From the NCBI GenBank assembly GCA_016787895.1, contig JAEUTN010000009.1:1-50401 (forward strand): a DNA stretch of 50,401 nt. Direction: 5' to 3'. This DNA is from Bacteroidia bacterium (GTDB lineage Bacteria; Bacteroidota; Bacteroidia; B-17B0; Aurantibacillaceae). Below the pieces are notes generated by a model that searched no databases, was not told the DNA's origin, and was given only the letters and a program-made list of their open reading frames with translations. The translations under genes were made by a program, and so were the position numbers. The number at the start of each line of letters is the position of its first letter. The stretch's first letter is position 1. Below are positions 36,177 to 44,677 of this stretch, piece by piece.

Positions 36177-36965
36177 TTAATGTTGTGCTTTGAAAAATAT
36201 ATTATTCACAAGGCTGAAAAGGATATAACAAAGAATTAACAAAGGAAGCGCTTGTACTTTGAAGAGGATTAAAAGTAAGGCCGAAACACCAAGAAACACA
36301 TAACGCATCACATTTGACGCCCATTTAAAATCCTTGAATTTTAAAGCCAGAAGTGGCAGCTCAGCCACCAGGGCGTAAGACGACAGTACCGTAAACACCA
36401 ACAAAACTCTGAAATCACTGAAAACGCCGTACACAACTGAGGGTTGCTGTAAATTCAGTACGAGGGATGCAATTAGGATGGCATTAGCCGGGGTGGGCAA
36501 ACCAATAAAGGTGGTGGATTGGCGGCTGTCGTTATTAAATTTCGCGAGACGTATGGCGGAAAACACGGTAATTAAAAACCCGAAATAAGGCAGGTAAGAG
36601 TAAAACCCACTCAGGTATTGGGCGTTTGACAAATCGATGGAGCTGATGTTTTTTTGCAGGGCAATCCAAAACAATTCCCTTTCCTGAATACCTATTAAAC
36701 TAAATTGCAACAAACGATACACCATTAAACCGGGCACCACACCAAAAGTCACCACATCCGCTAAACTATCCAAATCCTTTCCAATCGGTGAATTCACCTT
36801 TAAAAGGCGGGCTGCAAAGCCATCGAAAAAATCAAGAACCGCCGCTAAAAAAACAAAAAAAGACGCCAGTATCAGGTCGCCTGAAAATATTTGCACGATG
36901 GCCAAACACCCGCATAGCAGGTTGCCGCTGGTGATGGCATTGGGAATGTGTTTTAAAACCTTCAT
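36177..36965 (-). CDS. pssA: CDP-diacylglycerol-serine O-phosphatidyltransferase
   Basis: The enzyme makes phosphatidylserine, the precursor of phosphatidylethanolamine, at the inner membrane. The 262-residue protein has about seven to eight hydrophobic helices. The CDP-alcohol phosphatidyltransferase motif LDFFDGFAARL, then G-K-D-L-D-S-L-A-D, lies at about residues 41-70 and holds the four metal-binding Asp residues. Its opening (PNAITSGNLLCGCLAI) is typical of the bacterial PssA subclass II. It starts 12 bases after the ABC-F gene stop and is likely co-transcribed with it. Confidence 0.92.
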   Translation of the reverse strand: MKVLKHIPNAITSGNLLCGCLAIVQIFSGDLILASFFVFLAAVLDFFDGFAARLLKVNSPIGKDLDSLADVVTFGVVPGLMVYRLLQFSLIGIQERELFWIALQKNISSIDLSNAQYLSGFYSYLPYFGFLITVFSAIRLAKFNNDSRQSTTFIGLPTPANAILIASLVLNLQQPSVVYGVFSDFRVLLVFTVLSSYALVAELPLLALKFKDFKWASNVMRYVFLGVSALLLILFKVQALPLLILCYILFSLVNNIFFKAQH

Positions 36966-36977
36966 GCTTAATTAAGC

Positions 36978-38900
36978 TTATAAATTGGCGCTCAGTTCTT
37001 CCCACTTTTGCATCTCCACTTCCAACTCATTTTTCAAGCGGTTGTAGTTATCAAAAAAGTGTTTGTCATGTACCAGTTTTTCGTATTCTGAAGCATCCGA
37101 AAGCTTATGGTCCATGTTTTTAAGTTCGTTTTCAATGGCCGTAATTTTTTCTTCTACCTTTTTAAGCTGACTCAACACGGTTTTCTGAACTTTATCGTCC
37201 TGAGCCGGGGTGGCTTTTTCAGGCTTTTTCTCCGCAGCTTTTGGCGGTGCCTGTTTCACGCCAGATTTATCCAGATCCAGTTCATTCAAACGCTCTACCT
37301 TACGCAATTGCATAAATTCTTCAATGCCGCACAAATGTTCCTTCACTTTTCCATCCCTGAATTCAAACAAGCGGTCGCAAATGCCTTTCATAAAATCACG
37401 GTCGTGACTCACCATTATGACCGTGCCTTCGTAATCTATCAGGGCTTTTTTGAGAATATCTTTGGAACGGATATCAAGGTGATTCGTAGGCTCGTCCATC
37501 AACAACAAATTGTATGGCTCGAGCAATAATTTACACAAAGCCAATCGCCCCCTTTCTCCCCCACTCAGTACCTGCACCTTTTTATCAATGTCATCGCCTC
37601 TGAACAAAAACGATCCGAGTAAACCTCTCACTTGCTTTCTCACATCCCCTACGGCCAGTTCATCAATGGTTTCAAATACCGTTTTTTTCGGGTCGAGTTT
37701 TTCTTCCTGATCCTGCTCAAAATAACCCATCAATACGCTGTGCCCAAGTTTGATACTGCCTTCGTGCTGCAATTTTCCGGCGACCATTTTCATCATGGTA
37801 CTTTTGCCCTCACCATTTCTCCCCACCAAGCCAATTTTTTCGCCTTTGGTAATAATAAAACTTGCATCGCTGAAAATACGTTTTTCGCCAAAGGCTTTAC
37901 CGGCATGTTCAACGGTTAGCACAATTTTACCGGAGTGCGCAGGCGGAGGGAAACGGAAATACATGGCCTGGTTATCGTCCTCATCCACTTCTACCCGCTC
38001 CATGCGGTCGAGTTTTTTAATGAGGGATTGTGCAAAGGAGGCTTTGCTGGCTTTGGCCCGGTATTTATCAATTAACACTTCAGTTTGATCGATGATTTTT
38101 TGCTGATTCTTGGCAGCGTTCTCCTGTTGTTCCTTTCTTTCCTGACGCAATACCAGGTACCTGGAATAATTGGTTTTGTAATCGTAAATTTTTTGATTCG
38201 AAATTTCAATGGTACGCGTGGTCACATTGTCCAAAAAGGTTTTGTCGTGAGAGATAAGGATGACCGAGCCCTGGAAGGTTTCCATAAATTCTTCCAGCCA
38301 GATGATGGCTTCAATGTCGAGGTGGTTGGTGGGTTCGTCGAGCAATAACACATCCGGATTTTGCAACAACAATTTGGCCAGTTCAATGCGCATGCGCCAA
38401 CCTCCGCTGAATTCAGCCGTTTGGCGATCAAAATCCTTGCGTTCAAAGCCCAGACCTTTTAATATTTTTTCTATCTCCTCGTTTCGGTTGGCTGCGCCCA
38501 AAACATCCAATCGGGAATACACTAGAGATTGTTCTTCGATTAAATTCGCATAAGAGGCGCTTTCATAATCTGTACGCGTCTCCAATTGATGGTTAATCTC
38601 ATCAATGCGTTTTTCAAGTATGTTGATCTCCTGATAGGCTGTTTCAGTTTCTTCGAACACGGTACGTCCGTGCTGATGAATCATGTCCTGAGGCAAATAC
38701 CCAATCTTGCAGGATTTGGGCATGGAAATGTCTCCTGATGTTGGGTTTTGATTTCCGGAAAGGATTTTGAGTAAGGTACTTTTTCCTGCACCGTTTTTCC
38801 CGGCTAAACCAATGCGGTCCTTAGGATTAATTAAAAATGAAATGTTTTCAAAAAGGTTATACCCCCCGAAAGAAACTGTAACTGAATTTACTGAAATCAT
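36978..38900 (-). CDS. ABC-F family ATPase (translation factor type)
   Basis: The 640-residue soluble protein has two ATP-binding cassettes and no membrane domain. Cassette 1 has Walker A GKNGAGKST (about 36-44), signature FSGGW and LLLDEPTNHLD; cassette 2 has GRNGEGKST (about 357-365), LSGGERGRL and LLMDEPTNHLD. A basic linker between them and a C-terminal coiled coil (about 560-640) match the YheS/Uup-like branch that acts on the ribosome or on DNA. It is not an obvious antibiotic-resistance member. A -7 element TATCTTTG lies at 38929-38922, 22 bases before the start. Confidence 0.92.
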   Translation of the reverse strand: MISVNSVTVSFGGYNLFENISFLINPKDRIGLAGKNGAGKSTLLKILSGNQNPTSGDISMPKSCKIGYLPQDMIHQHGRTVFEETETAYQEINILEKRIDEINHQLETRTDYESASYANLIEEQSLVYSRLDVLGAANRNEEIEKILKGLGFERKDFDRQTAEFSGGWRMRIELAKLLLQNPDVLLLDEPTNHLDIEAIIWLEEFMETFQGSVILISHDKTFLDNVTTRTIEISNQKIYDYKTNYSRYLVLRQERKEQQENAAKNQQKIIDQTEVLIDKYRAKASKASFAQSLIKKLDRMERVEVDEDDNQAMYFRFPPPAHSGKIVLTVEHAGKAFGEKRIFSDASFIITKGEKIGLVGRNGEGKSTMMKMVAGKLQHEGSIKLGHSVLMGYFEQDQEEKLDPKKTVFETIDELAVGDVRKQVRGLLGSFLFRGDDIDKKVQVLSGGERGRLALCKLLLEPYNLLLMDEPTNHLDIRSKDILKKALIDYEGTVIMVSHDRDFMKGICDRLFEFRDGKVKEHLCGIEEFMQLRKVERLNELDLDKSGVKQAPPKAAEKKPEKATPAQDDKVQKTVLSQLKKVEEKITAIENELKNMDHKLSDASEYEKLVHDKHFFDNYNRLKNELEVEMQKWEELSANL

Positions 38901-38921
38901 GCCTGTACCCTGCTAAGGCGG

Positions 38922-38929
38922 CAAAGATA
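38922..38929 (-). promoter_or_regulatory. -7 element of the ABC-F / pssA unit
   Basis: TATCTTTG followed by CC on the minus strand, 22 bases before the ABC-F ATG. The distance is typical; the -33 element is not clear. Confidence 0.5.
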
Positions 38930-38975
38930 AGGGAAATTTATGTCTCTGAAGTGGTTAAGGAATCCCAAAAAGCGC

Positions 38976-40052
38976 TTATTTCCTTACCTGTTCTTGTATT
39001 TTTAAAAAGCCTTCCAGTAGCCGGGGTTCTTTTTCAAATTCCAGTTGCGATTGAGCCATGGCCTCAACCCGTTTTATCCTCTCCTCCGTTTCAGGATGTG
39101 TGCTCAGGTATTTCATCAACTGAGGCATTTCTTCGCTTTCCTTTTTCAGAATCTGCAACAACCTAATCATGCCATCGGGTGATACTTTGTTTTTGATCAT
39201 AAGGGCCAGTCCGTTTTTGTCGGCCTCCGATTCTAATTCCCTCGAATAATCCATTTGTTTGAACTGGTCGGCCTGGGAGGCGATTCCGGAAGCATCCCCC
39301 AGTAAAACCGTAAACAACAAACTTGAAGCCAATGAACGCATAATACTTTTCAGGGAATGCCGTTCGGTAACATGGGTCACTTCATGCCCAATCAGGGCAA
39401 CCAATTCCTCGGGACTTTCCAGCTTTTCAAGCAGACCTGAATAAATAAAGATGTTGCCTCCCGGTACTGCAAAAGCATTGATCTCTTCCGATACCAGTAC
39501 TTTCACTTTTATTGGATATGTCTTGTCGAGCTTAAGTTGTTTTACAAATTCTTCCAGATAGAAATTAACCGAGTCATTTGTCACTGCCTCTCCTGTTAGG
39601 TTTTCTGTTATACTTTCACCAAGCGCTATTTCCGTTTCTACAGGAACCATAACGATGGCTTTTTCTGCTGCCCAGGGCAAAACATACACGTACAACAAGG
39701 CTCCTAAAAGAATTACGGAAAAGGTAACAGCCAGAATCAGATAAATACTTTTATTACTCAACATGCCCTGACGTTCGCGCTTTTGTTTCAGATAATCTTG
39801 AAATTTTTCGCTCATTTCCCGGGCCAAAGGACCTGTGCCCATAAGGGAAGAAAGATTTTTGTGCGTAAACAGGAAGGAACTCGCGCTGGGTTCAACTGAA
39901 CTCAGGTCCTTGAGCGTCCAGCTGAAGTTTTTTTCATCCAATCCGTTCAGATGGATGTGAAGAGCACTTTCGTCCAGAGTATAAGAACAAGGGATGGGCA
40001 AACTTGACTTCCCATCGTTGTAAAAGCCTTTTTCGCTTTGAGAGTACAGCAT
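38976..40052 (-). CDS. Membrane-bound M48 family metalloprotease
   Basis: The 358-residue protein has an N-terminal domain (about 1-95), one membrane helix (about 102-125) and an M48-type protease domain (about 150-320). The zinc motif is HEVTH (His223, Glu224, His227), with the third ligand in ELESEAD near residue 276-282. It resembles the BepA/LoiP-like single-domain peptidases that survey outer-membrane protein assembly, with the catalytic part probably periplasmic. Its start is one base after the dnaE stop, so they form one transcript. Confidence 0.87.
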   Translation of the reverse strand: MLYSQSEKGFYNDGKSSLPIPCSYTLDESALHIHLNGLDEKNFSWTLKDLSSVEPSASSFLFTHKNLSSLMGTGPLAREMSEKFQDYLKQKRERQGMLSNKSIYLILAVTFSVILLGALLYVYVLPWAAEKAIVMVPVETEIALGESITENLTGEAVTNDSVNFYLEEFVKQLKLDKTYPIKVKVLVSEEINAFAVPGGNIFIYSGLLEKLESPEELVALIGHEVTHVTERHSLKSIMRSLASSLLFTVLLGDASGIASQADQFKQMDYSRELESEADKNGLALMIKNKVSPDGMIRLLQILKKESEEMPQLMKYLSTHPETEERIKRVEAMAQSQLEFEKEPRLLEGFLKIQEQVRK

Positions 40053-40053
40053 G

Positions 40054-43000
40054 TTAATTGAGTTCGTATTTCACCGCGTTAAATTTATCAATGGCCATCA
40101 GAAATTCTGAGTTAATGGCTACCTTGCTTTTACGCGAAAACAATTTCACGCTTTGTTTTAGTTCTTCGTCTTCTACAAAAAACTCTATGCTGCTTTTGCC
40201 CTGGTGTTCGTTCATTACCTGATCCAGTTTTTTAACCACATCTTCGTTCAGCTCTTTGAGTTTTATTTTCAGGCGGATGGAATTAAAGCTGTTTTCCTTC
40301 ATGGTTTCCAGCAATTCTATGGATTTGATCTTCAACTCCAGACTGCCGGGTTGATTGTACCGCTCCTGAACGCGCGCCTTCACAAAAACAAACAAACCCT
40401 GCACCATGTATTTGTTGTACTCCACAAAATCTTTTCCAAACAACATCAGCTCCACGCTGCCTTGATAATCTTCAACAATGAGTTTGCCGAACGCATTTCC
40501 GGTTTTGCTGGTGCGGTTTTCAAATCCCGTGATAATACCACCAAAACTTATCTCCTTGTTTTTGAAGGGTTCGAGTCCTGCTTTCAGAGCCGCACAGCTT
40601 GCATTGCAGCGGTGGTCAATAATAAATTTATAGGGGTCGAGGGGGTGCCCGCTGATAAAACACCCCAGCACTTCTTTTTCACGGTTCAGCTGTTCAATGT
40701 CTGTCCAAATCCTGGTTTTGGTAAGCTGGGGTTCTGATACCTCCACCTCATTGCCTTCTCCAAACAAACTGGATTGTGAGGTATCGTTACCGGATTGTTT
40801 TTGATTCGCGTATTTAATCAGGCGGTCGGTTAAAGTAGTTCCATCACTTAAATCAGGTTCAAAAAACATGGCGCGGTTCACATTTTCAAAACTGTCCAAA
40901 GCCCCTGCCAGAGCCAAACCCTCAATGCTTTTTTTGTTGATGGTTTTGGATTCCAATCGCGCAGCAAAATCAAATACCGACACAAATTTCCCGTTTTTAC
41001 TGCGTTCCTCTACTATGGAATTCACCACGTTCTCCCCGACTCCTTTTATACTTGCCATACCAAAACGTATGCTGTTATCGGGCATTACACTGAACTTGGC
41101 AAATCCTTCATTCACATCCGGACCCAGGACTTTAATGCCCATGCGTTTGCACTCGTCCATAAAAAAGGTAATTTTTTCAATGTTGCCGCTGTGGTTTAAC
41201 ACCGAGGCCATAAACTCGCTGGGATAATGCGCCTTAAGGTAACCGGTTTGCATGGCCAAATACGCGTAGCAGGTACTGTGCGATTTGTTGAACGCATAAC
41301 TCGCAAAGGCTTCCCAGTCTTTCCACACTTTTTCTGCTATTACTGTATCATGACCATTGCTCTTGCAACCTTCAAGGAATTTGCTTTTCATTTTGTCCAG
41401 CACATCCTTTTGTTTTTTACCCATGGCCTTACGCAAGGTATCGGCATCGCCCTTGGTAAAGTTGGCCAGCTTTTGTGAGAGACGCATTACCTGCTCCTGA
41501 TACACGGTAATTCCATACGTCTCTTTCAGAAACTCGTCCATACCTTCAAGGTCGTAAGTAATGGCTTCACGCCCATGTTTACGCGCAATGTAGTTGGGAA
41601 TATAAGCCAATGGACCGGGACGGTAAAGGGCGTTCATGGCAATCAGGTCGGTGAAGCTGTCCGGTTTAAGGTCCTTTAAATGTTTTTGCATGCCAGGACT
41701 CTCAAACTGAAAAATACCATTGGTTTCGCCCCGTTGAAACAATTCAAGACTCAGTGGATCATTCAAGTCTATGGCATCAATATCCAATTCAATGCCTTTG
41801 CTTTGTTTGATAAATCGTATGGTGTCTTTAATGATGGTGAGCGTTCTCAGACCAAGAAAATCCATTTTCAACAAACCGGCGCTTTCCGCAACTGAGTTGT
41901 CGAACTGGGTGAGCAGCATGTTGCTGTCTTTTGCTTTCGTTACCGGTACAAATTTGGTGAGTTCGTCAGGGGTAATAATCACTCCACAGGCGTGCACCCC
42001 CGTGTTGCGCACACAACCTTCGAGCTCATATGCTTGTTTTAAAACAGTGGCCTCAAGTGAATTTTGTTCTGACAGTTTTCTGAATTGATGCGACTGATCC
42101 ACCACCTCCCGCCTGTCCTTTATTTTTTCGAGGTATTTTTCATCAATGCCCCCCGGTTTCAGCAAAGATTTGAGTTCTGCCTCCAAACTATCGGGAAAGG
42201 ATTTGGCAAGCTTGTCAGCGTCTGCCAGAGGTAAACTGAGTACTCGTGCCGTATCGCGAATGGCGCTTTTTCCGCCCATGGTGCCGTAGGTGATGATTTG
42301 TGCCACCTGATTGGCACCGTATTTATTGATCACATAGTCGATGACTTTATCGCGACCTTCATCATCAAAATCAATATCAATATCGGGCATGCTTATCCTA
42401 TCAGGATTCAAAAATCTCTCGAAGAGCAAATCGTACTTGATGGGATCCACGTTTGTAATTCCAAGACAATAGGCTACCGCGCTGCCTGCGGCACTTCCCC
42501 TTCCCGGGCCAACACTCACGCCCATTTCACGGGCTTTGGTGGTAAAATCAGAAACAATTAAAAAGTACCCGGGAAATCCCATGCGTTCCATAACCGAAAG
42601 TTCAAAATCAAGTCGCTCTTTGATCTCATCGCTCATGTTGGGGTATTTCTTTTTCGCGCCTTCGTAGGTAAGGTATTTTAAATAGGCGTTCTCTCCTCTG
42701 TTGCCTTTGCCTTCGTCGTTTGGATCCTGGTCCCTTTCATCTTTAAATTCATCCGGAATCTGAAACTTTGGTAATAGCACGTCCCGTCCGAGTTTATACG
42801 CCTCCACCTTCGAAACAATCTCAGAAGTGCAGGTAAGTGCCTCCGGCAAATCGGCGAAGGTGTTTTGCATTTCAGCCAGCGATTTAAAATAAAACTCATC
42901 GTTGGGTAAAAACAATTTTCCGAAACGGGCTCCGCTTTTTAGTTCTTGCAACTCCGCCGGGCTTGCAAAATTCAAACCTTCTTTAACGCTGATGAGAATG

Positions 43001-44448
43001 TCGCGTGAATAGGCACTTTTTTTCTCGAGGTAATAGTTGGAATTGGCAGCAAAATACTTTACCCCGTGTTTTTTGGCAAAGTCAAGCAGAACTGAATTCA
43101 CGTGGTCTTCCTCAGGCAGGCCGTGACGGTTGAGTTCAATGTAAAAATCCTCACCAAACTGCTCCTTATACCATAAAAAAGCTTCCTCGGCCTGAGCCTC
43201 TCCCGCATTTAAAATCAACCAGGGTATTTCTCCATTTAAACCTCCGGTAAAACAGATGAGATCGTTTTTGTATTGTAACAATACTTCCTTATCGATGCGG
43301 GGCACATAATACATGCCCTCGGTAAAACCAATGGAACTAAGTTTAGATAAGTTTTCATAGCCCCTTTTATTTTTAGCAATAAAAGGAACGCTAAACCCAT
43401 TGTCCTGTTTAGTTTTGTTGTTCCTGTCCTTGCTGATGTTCAATTCACATCCGATTAAACACTTCAATTCTTTTTTAAGTTCTCCGCTTTTTTCTCCCTT
43501 TTCGACGGCTTCGTTATAAGCCTTCACGGACTTGTTATGTTTATCCACCGACTGCCAGAATAAAAACGTGGCGTACATATTGCCATGATCGGTAAGGGCC
43601 ACGGCTTCCATGTTTTGTTCGGCTGCCTTTTTAACAAGAGCCGCAACCTCGGTGACACTTTGTAGAACAGAATATTGAGAGTGGTTGTGAAGATGAGAGA
43701 AAGGCAAGTCAATAGCTGGTTTAGCCACCGGGTCGATTTTCGGGCCCGGAGGAACTTGTTCCTTGCTGCTTTTTTTCTCCTTGAGTTCTTTTTCCCTGAG
43801 CAATAAGTCCGAAAGGTCAATATCCTGAAAGCGGATGTTTCCGGCTTCTTCCTGACCAATGTCTTTTACAGAAACAATGCGTCGTTTTAACAACTCGAAC
43901 AATACCCTGGCCGTAGCCTGCACGTCAAAAGCGGCATTGTGAGCTTCTTCAAACTTGCTTGAAAACAACTTAAAATAAAGTTCACTCAGGGTAGGCCATT
44001 TAAATTTACCTCCGCGTCCACCGGGCAAAGCGCAGAAGTTGGTTGTAGCATCGTTTTTGGTATCGAGCTGTTGTTTTCCGATAAAGGGATTTTCTAAACC
44101 ACAGCGCAAAAATTCGGCGCCAATGATGTTGATGTCAAATTCTATGTTGTGTCCGCAGAGGTAATCACAGCTTTCCACCATGCTCCTGAACGCTTCAAGC
44201 ACCTGCTGCAAGTCACTTCCCTCCTGCAAGGCTCTTTCAGTGGAAATGCCGTGCACCTGAACCGCGTTGAAGGGAATGGTGTAACCTTCGGGACGAATAA
44301 TAAGTGTGTTGTGTTGAAGTAGATTTCCTGATTTATCGTGCAGTTGCCAGGCAATTTGCACCATGCGGGGCCAATTGTCGAAATCGCTGAGGGGGGCATT
44401 ATAATTGCGGGGTAAACCGGTGGTTTCAGTATCAAAAATTAAAAACAT
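40054..44448 (-). CDS. dnaE: DNA polymerase III alpha subunit with N-terminal DnaQ-like exonuclease
   Basis: The replicative polymerase, 1464 residues from the ATG at 44448; an upstream in-frame ATG (44571) would add 41 residues with no family match and is rejected because FLIFDTETTG (Asp6, Glu8) normally opens the exonuclease. Order: DnaQ-like 3'-5' exonuclease (about 1-190), PHP domain (about 250-450, opening HLHNHSQYSVL), polymerase core with catalytic PDIDIDFDDEGRD (about 688), then helix-hairpin-helix and OB fold (about 1295) and a C-terminal tau-binding part. The exonuclease-polymerase fusion is characteristic of Bacteroidota, where proofreading and synthesis are on one chain. No intein is present. 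Confidence 0.96.
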   Translation of the reverse strand: MFLIFDTETTGLPRNYNAPLSDFDNWPRMVQIAWQLHDKSGNLLQHNTLIIRPEGYTIPFNAVQVHGISTERALQEGSDLQQVLEAFRSMVESCDYLCGHNIEFDINIIGAEFLRCGLENPFIGKQQLDTKNDATTNFCALPGGRGGKFKWPTLSELYFKLFSSKFEEAHNAAFDVQATARVLFELLKRRIVSVKDIGQEEAGNIRFQDIDLSDLLLREKELKEKKSSKEQVPPGPKIDPVAKPAIDLPFSHLHNHSQYSVLQSVTEVAALVKKAAEQNMEAVALTDHGNMYATFLFWQSVDKHNKSVKAYNEAVEKGEKSGELKKELKCLIGCELNISKDRNNKTKQDNGFSVPFIAKNKRGYENLSKLSSIGFTEGMYYVPRIDKEVLLQYKNDLICFTGGLNGEIPWLILNAGEAQAEEAFLWYKEQFGEDFYIELNRHGLPEEDHVNSVLLDFAKKHGVKYFAANSNYYLEKKSAYSRDILISVKEGLNFASPAELQELKSGARFGKLFLPNDEFYFKSLAEMQNTFADLPEALTCTSEIVSKVEAYKLGRDVLLPKFQIPDEFKDERDQDPNDEGKGNRGENAYLKYLTYEGAKKKYPNMSDEIKERLDFELSVMERMGFPGYFLIVSDFTTKAREMGVSVGPGRGSAAGSAVAYCLGITNVDPIKYDLLFERFLNPDRISMPDIDIDFDDEGRDKVIDYVINKYGANQVAQIITYGTMGGKSAIRDTARVLSLPLADADKLAKSFPDSLEAELKSLLKPGGIDEKYLEKIKDRREVVDQSHQFRKLSEQNSLEATVLKQAYELEGCVRNTGVHACGVIITPDELTKFVPVTKAKDSNMLLTQFDNSVAESAGLLKMDFLGLRTLTIIKDTIRFIKQSKGIELDIDAIDLNDPLSLELFQRGETNGIFQFESPGMQKHLKDLKPDSFTDLIAMNALYRPGPLAYIPNYIARKHGREAITYDLEGMDEFLKETYGITVYQEQVMRLSQKLANFTKGDADTLRKAMGKKQKDVLDKMKSKFLEGCKSNGHDTVIAEKVWKDWEAFASYAFNKSHSTCYAYLAMQTGYLKAHYPSEFMASVLNHSGNIEKITFFMDECKRMGIKVLGPDVNEGFAKFSVMPDNSIRFGMASIKGVGENVVNSIVEERSKNGKFVSVFDFAARLESKTINKKSIEGLALAGALDSFENVNRAMFFEPDLSDGTTLTDRLIKYANQKQSGNDTSQSSLFGEGNEVEVSEPQLTKTRIWTDIEQLNREKEVLGCFISGHPLDPYKFIIDHRCNASCAALKAGLEPFKNKEISFGGIITGFENRTSKTGNAFGKLIVEDYQGSVELMLFGKDFVEYNKYMVQGLFVFVKARVQERYNQPGSLELKIKSIELLETMKENSFNSIRLKIKLKELNEDVVKKLDQVMNEHQGKSSIEFFVEDEELKQSVKLFSRKSKVAINSEFLMAIDKFNAVKYELN

Positions 44449-44639
44449 AGCCTGTGAAAAGTCGTTTTTAAAATTACGGAATTGCAGGGTTGAAGGGCCA
44501 TATGTTGAAAACTGCAGTAGAAACTTTAAGCGAAAGAATTCCAAAGCCCAGGTAGCGCTTTCACTTCTCAACTCTCTATTTTACTGATAAACAAATATTT
44601 ACAATTTAAGACGGGGTTTCCGAATTTCATGCAAAGCCT

Positions 44640-44647
44640 TATCTTTG
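44640..44647 (+). promoter_or_regulatory. Promoter of the PpiD-like gene
   Basis: TATCTTTG with TTTC about 20 bases upstream (44617-44620). It lies 30 bases before the ATG at 44678 and inside the in-frame extension upstream, which supports 44678 as start. Confidence 0.6.
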
Positions 44648-44677
44648 CAAGTCTTAAAAAAATCGTACACGTACACC

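Noticed and set aside
40204..40737. A 177-codon plus-strand frame
   Set aside because: Antisense to dnaE, rich in Phe/Gln/His, and without initiation signals.
40054..44571. An intein in dnaE
   Set aside because: The polymerase core reads continuously with normal spacing of motifs and no splice-junction Cys/His-Asn pattern.
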